Assembly (NCBI GenBank): GCA_003504855.1
Contig: DNZD01000179.1
Coordinates: forward strand, 1 to 15,208
Length of the DNA stretch: 15,208 bases
Source of the DNA: Cytophagales bacterium
GTDB taxonomy: Bacteria > Bacteroidota > Bacteroidia > Cytophagales > Cyclobacteriaceae
Direction: 5' to 3'
Shown here: positions 13,430 to 15,208 of the stretch, one piece after another
Layout of the letters: the number at the start of each line of letters is the position of its first letter
How positions within the stretch are numbered: the first letter of the stretch is position 1
Notes under the pieces: model-generated
What the model was told of the DNA's origin: nothing
Databases searched by the model: none
What the model saw: only the letters and a program-made list of their open reading frames with translations
Program-made: the position numbers and the translations under genes

Positions 13430-15208
13430 TCAATTATTGGCAGCAGCCTTGTTTCGGTCGCGCTTTCTGTCATTCTCATTCAGGTAGATTTTCCTGATAC
13501 GGATGGACTTGGGCGTCACCTCTACATACTCATCGCTTTGAATGTATTCCAATGCTTCTTCCAGTGAGAATCGCACGGGCGGGGCAATGCGCATTTTCTC
13601 ATCCGAACCAGAGGCACGCATGTTGGTCAGCTTTTTGGTTTTGGTAACGTTGATAACGAGATCACCGCCGCGGCTGTGTTCACCGATTACCTGACCTTCG
13701 TATACAGGGTCACTGGGATCGATGAAGAATTTTCCCCGATCCTGCAGGTTATGCAAGCTGTAAGGAATGGCTTCACCTTGTTCCATACTGATCAACGAAC
13801 CATTGATTCGACCGGGGATCTCACCACGATAGGGTGCGTATTCCTTAAACCGATGTGTCACGACCGCTTCACCGGCTGTTACATTCAACAGGTAGTTGCG
13901 CAAGCCGATAATTCCACGCGAAGGAATCATGAATTTGAGAATCATGCGATCAGCCTTCGGTTCCATATTGGTCATCTCCCCTTTACGGAGCGACACGGTT
14001 TCGATGGCTTTACCTGAATCAGTTTCCGGCAAGTCGATGGTTAACTCTTCCATCGGTTCGCACTTTACGCCATCAATCTCTTTGAAAATTACCTGGGGCT
14101 GACCGATCTGCAACTCATAGCCTTCACGGCGCATGGTTTCGATGAGCACCGAAAGGTGAAGTACACCGCGACCAAATACCAGGGTACTGTCTGCTGACCC
14201 TGTATCTGCAGTGCGAAGGGCCAGGTTCTTCTCCAATTCAAGGTTCAATCGATCCTTGATGTGGCGTGAAGTGACATACTTTCCTTCTTTTCCGTAGAAA
14301 GGTGAGTTGTTGATGGTAAACAGCATGCTCATGGTCGGCTCATCGATGGCGATGGACTCCATGGCCTCCTGGTTGAGGGGATCAGAAATGGTGTCACCAA
14401 TTTCAAAGCCTTCCAAACCCACGAGGGCGCAAATTTCTCCGGCCTTTACTTCTTCTACCTTCTGCTTTTCAAATCCTTCGAATACATACAGTTCCTTCAC
14501 CTTGCTCTTGATGATCGGACCTCCGTCGCGCTTCATCAATACAACCTGTTGATTGGTCTTGATCGTACCGCGGTGCATGCGTCCGATGGCGACCCGACCG
14601 ATATAGGAAGAGTACTCGAGGCTGGTGATCAGCATTTGGGTAGCTCCTTGTTCCGTCTTCGGTGCAGGGATATACTTAACAATACCTTCCAGCAGGGGGA
14701 CGATATCTGTGGTGGGTTGTTTCCAATCTGTGCTCATCCAACCGTTCTTGGCCGAACCATAGAAAGTCGGGAAATCCAACTGCTCCTCGGTGGCTTCCAG
14801 TGAATACATCAGGTCGAATACCTGTTCATGTACCTCATCCGGGGTACAGTTCTTCTTGTCTACTTTATTTACAACTACGATGGGTTTGAGGCCCATCTGC
14901 AATGCTTTTTGCAACACAAAACGGGTCTGTGGCATGGGGCCTTCAAAGGCGTCGACCAGCAGCAAACAGCCATCAGCCATGTTCAACACGCGCTCAACTT
15001 CGCCACCAAAGTCACTGTGACCCGGGGTGTCGATGATGTTGATCTTATAATCATGGTAACGAACGGCAACGTTCTTGGCCAAAATGGTAATTCCCCGCTC
15101 TCTTTCGAGGGGGTTGCTATCCATAATGAGTTCTCCGGGGTTTTCGTGGGCCTTAAAAAGGTGACCTGCGTGCAACAGTTTATCCACCAGCGTGGTCTTG
15201 CCGTGGTC
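13430..15208 (-). CDS. typA: Ribosome-associated GTPase TypA/BipA (N-terminus outside window)
   Basis: This is 592 residues of a translational GTPase related to EF-G and LepA that binds the ribosome and is linked to 50S assembly and stress or cold growth. The window edge cuts it inside the P-loop: the first codons read DHGKTTLVDKLLHAG, so about 16 residues are missing. The GTG at 15187 is internal, not a start. Visible G motifs are ERERGITI (switch I region), DTPGH, NKVD and SAKNG. Beta-barrel domain II, the EF-G-like domains III and V, and the TypA-specific C-terminal domain (RGIIGLRNYLLN, GQVIGEHSRGGDLVINVTKT, KKLTNMRASGSDE) follow. The basic tail RKIYLNENDRKRDRNK ends the chain. These C-terminal signatures separate it from LepA and EF-G. 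No damage seen. The TPR gene follows after 2 nt. Confidence 0.97.
   Translation of the reverse strand, partial: DHGKTTLVDKLLHAGHLFKAHENPGELIMDSNPLERERGITILAKNVAVRYHDYKINIIDTPGHSDFGGEVERVLNMADGCLLLVDAFEGPMPQTRFVLQKALQMGLKPIVVVNKVDKKNCTPDEVHEQVFDLMYSLEATEEQLDFPTFYGSAKNGWMSTDWKQPTTDIVPLLEGIVKYIPAPKTEQGATQMLITSLEYSSYIGRVAIGRMHRGTIKTNQQVVLMKRDGGPIIKSKVKELYVFEGFEKQKVEEVKAGEICALVGLEGFEIGDTISDPLNQEAMESIAIDEPTMSMLFTINNSPFYGKEGKYVTSRHIKDRLNLELEKNLALRTADTGSADSTLVFGRGVLHLSVLIETMRREGYELQIGQPQVIFKEIDGVKCEPMEELTIDLPETDSGKAIETVSLRKGEMTNMEPKADRMILKFMIPSRGIIGLRNYLLNVTAGEAVVTHRFKEYAPYRGEIPGRINGSLISMEQGEAIPYSLHNLQDRGKFFIDPSDPVYEGQVIGEHSRGGDLVINVTKTKKLTNMRASGSDEKMRIAPPVRFSLEEALEYIQSDEYVEVTPKSIRIRKIYLNENDRKRDRNKAAANN

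Overview
The window looks like a chromosomal housekeeping stretch from a member of the Bacteroidota, probably in or near the Cytophagales. Three things point there. Good matches to the Bacteroidota -7 promoter element TAnnTTTG stand in front of several genes, and Shine-Dalgarno sequences are mostly absent with A-rich leaders. The protein set (IcmF, two-part M16 peptidase, DUF4136-type lipoprotein, TPR proteins with a Cys-rich end) is also typical. Phylum is inferred with fair confidence; genus cannot be read from the sequence. Base composition is close to 50 % GC throughout, with no IS element, phage gene, tRNA, rRNA or CRISPR array.

Layout. Positions 2-3809 (+) hold the 3' end of a fused isobutyryl-CoA mutase gene and a complete two-part M16 zinc peptidase gene, closed by a strong bidirectional terminator at 3830-3858. 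Positions 3883-5322 (-) hold two neighbouring paralogous genes for small secreted proteins, each built from two copies of the same beta-rich repeat. They are separated by 309 bases carrying a terminator, a promoter and two dyads. Positions 5494-6657 hold a divergent pair: a LON-domain protein (-) and an OsmC-family protein (+). The OsmC gene runs tail-to-tail into hutI, and the two share the stop tetramer CTAG.

From 6654 to the right edge everything is on the minus strand. Read in the direction of transcription the order is typA (5' end cut by the window edge), a TPR protein, a DUF4136-like lipoprotein, an outer-membrane beta-barrel protein, guaA, an LpoA-like TPR/periplasmic-binding-fold protein, and hutI. 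Spacings are 2, 55, -4, 68, about 19 (or 1), and 3 nt. This suggests at least three transcription units: typA-TPR, lipoprotein-barrel, and guaA-LpoA-like-hutI. Promoter-like elements sit in the 55 and 68 nt gaps.

Functionally the region mixes core metabolism (IcmF, GuaA, HutI), translation or ribosome stress (TypA), proteolysis (M16, LON domain), peroxide defence (OsmC) and cell-envelope proteins. I see no defence island, biosynthetic cluster or clearly new multi-gene system. The least-described items are the tandem pair of double-repeat secreted proteins with their regulatory-looking upstream region, and the tight coupling of an LpoA-like envelope protein between guaA and hutI.
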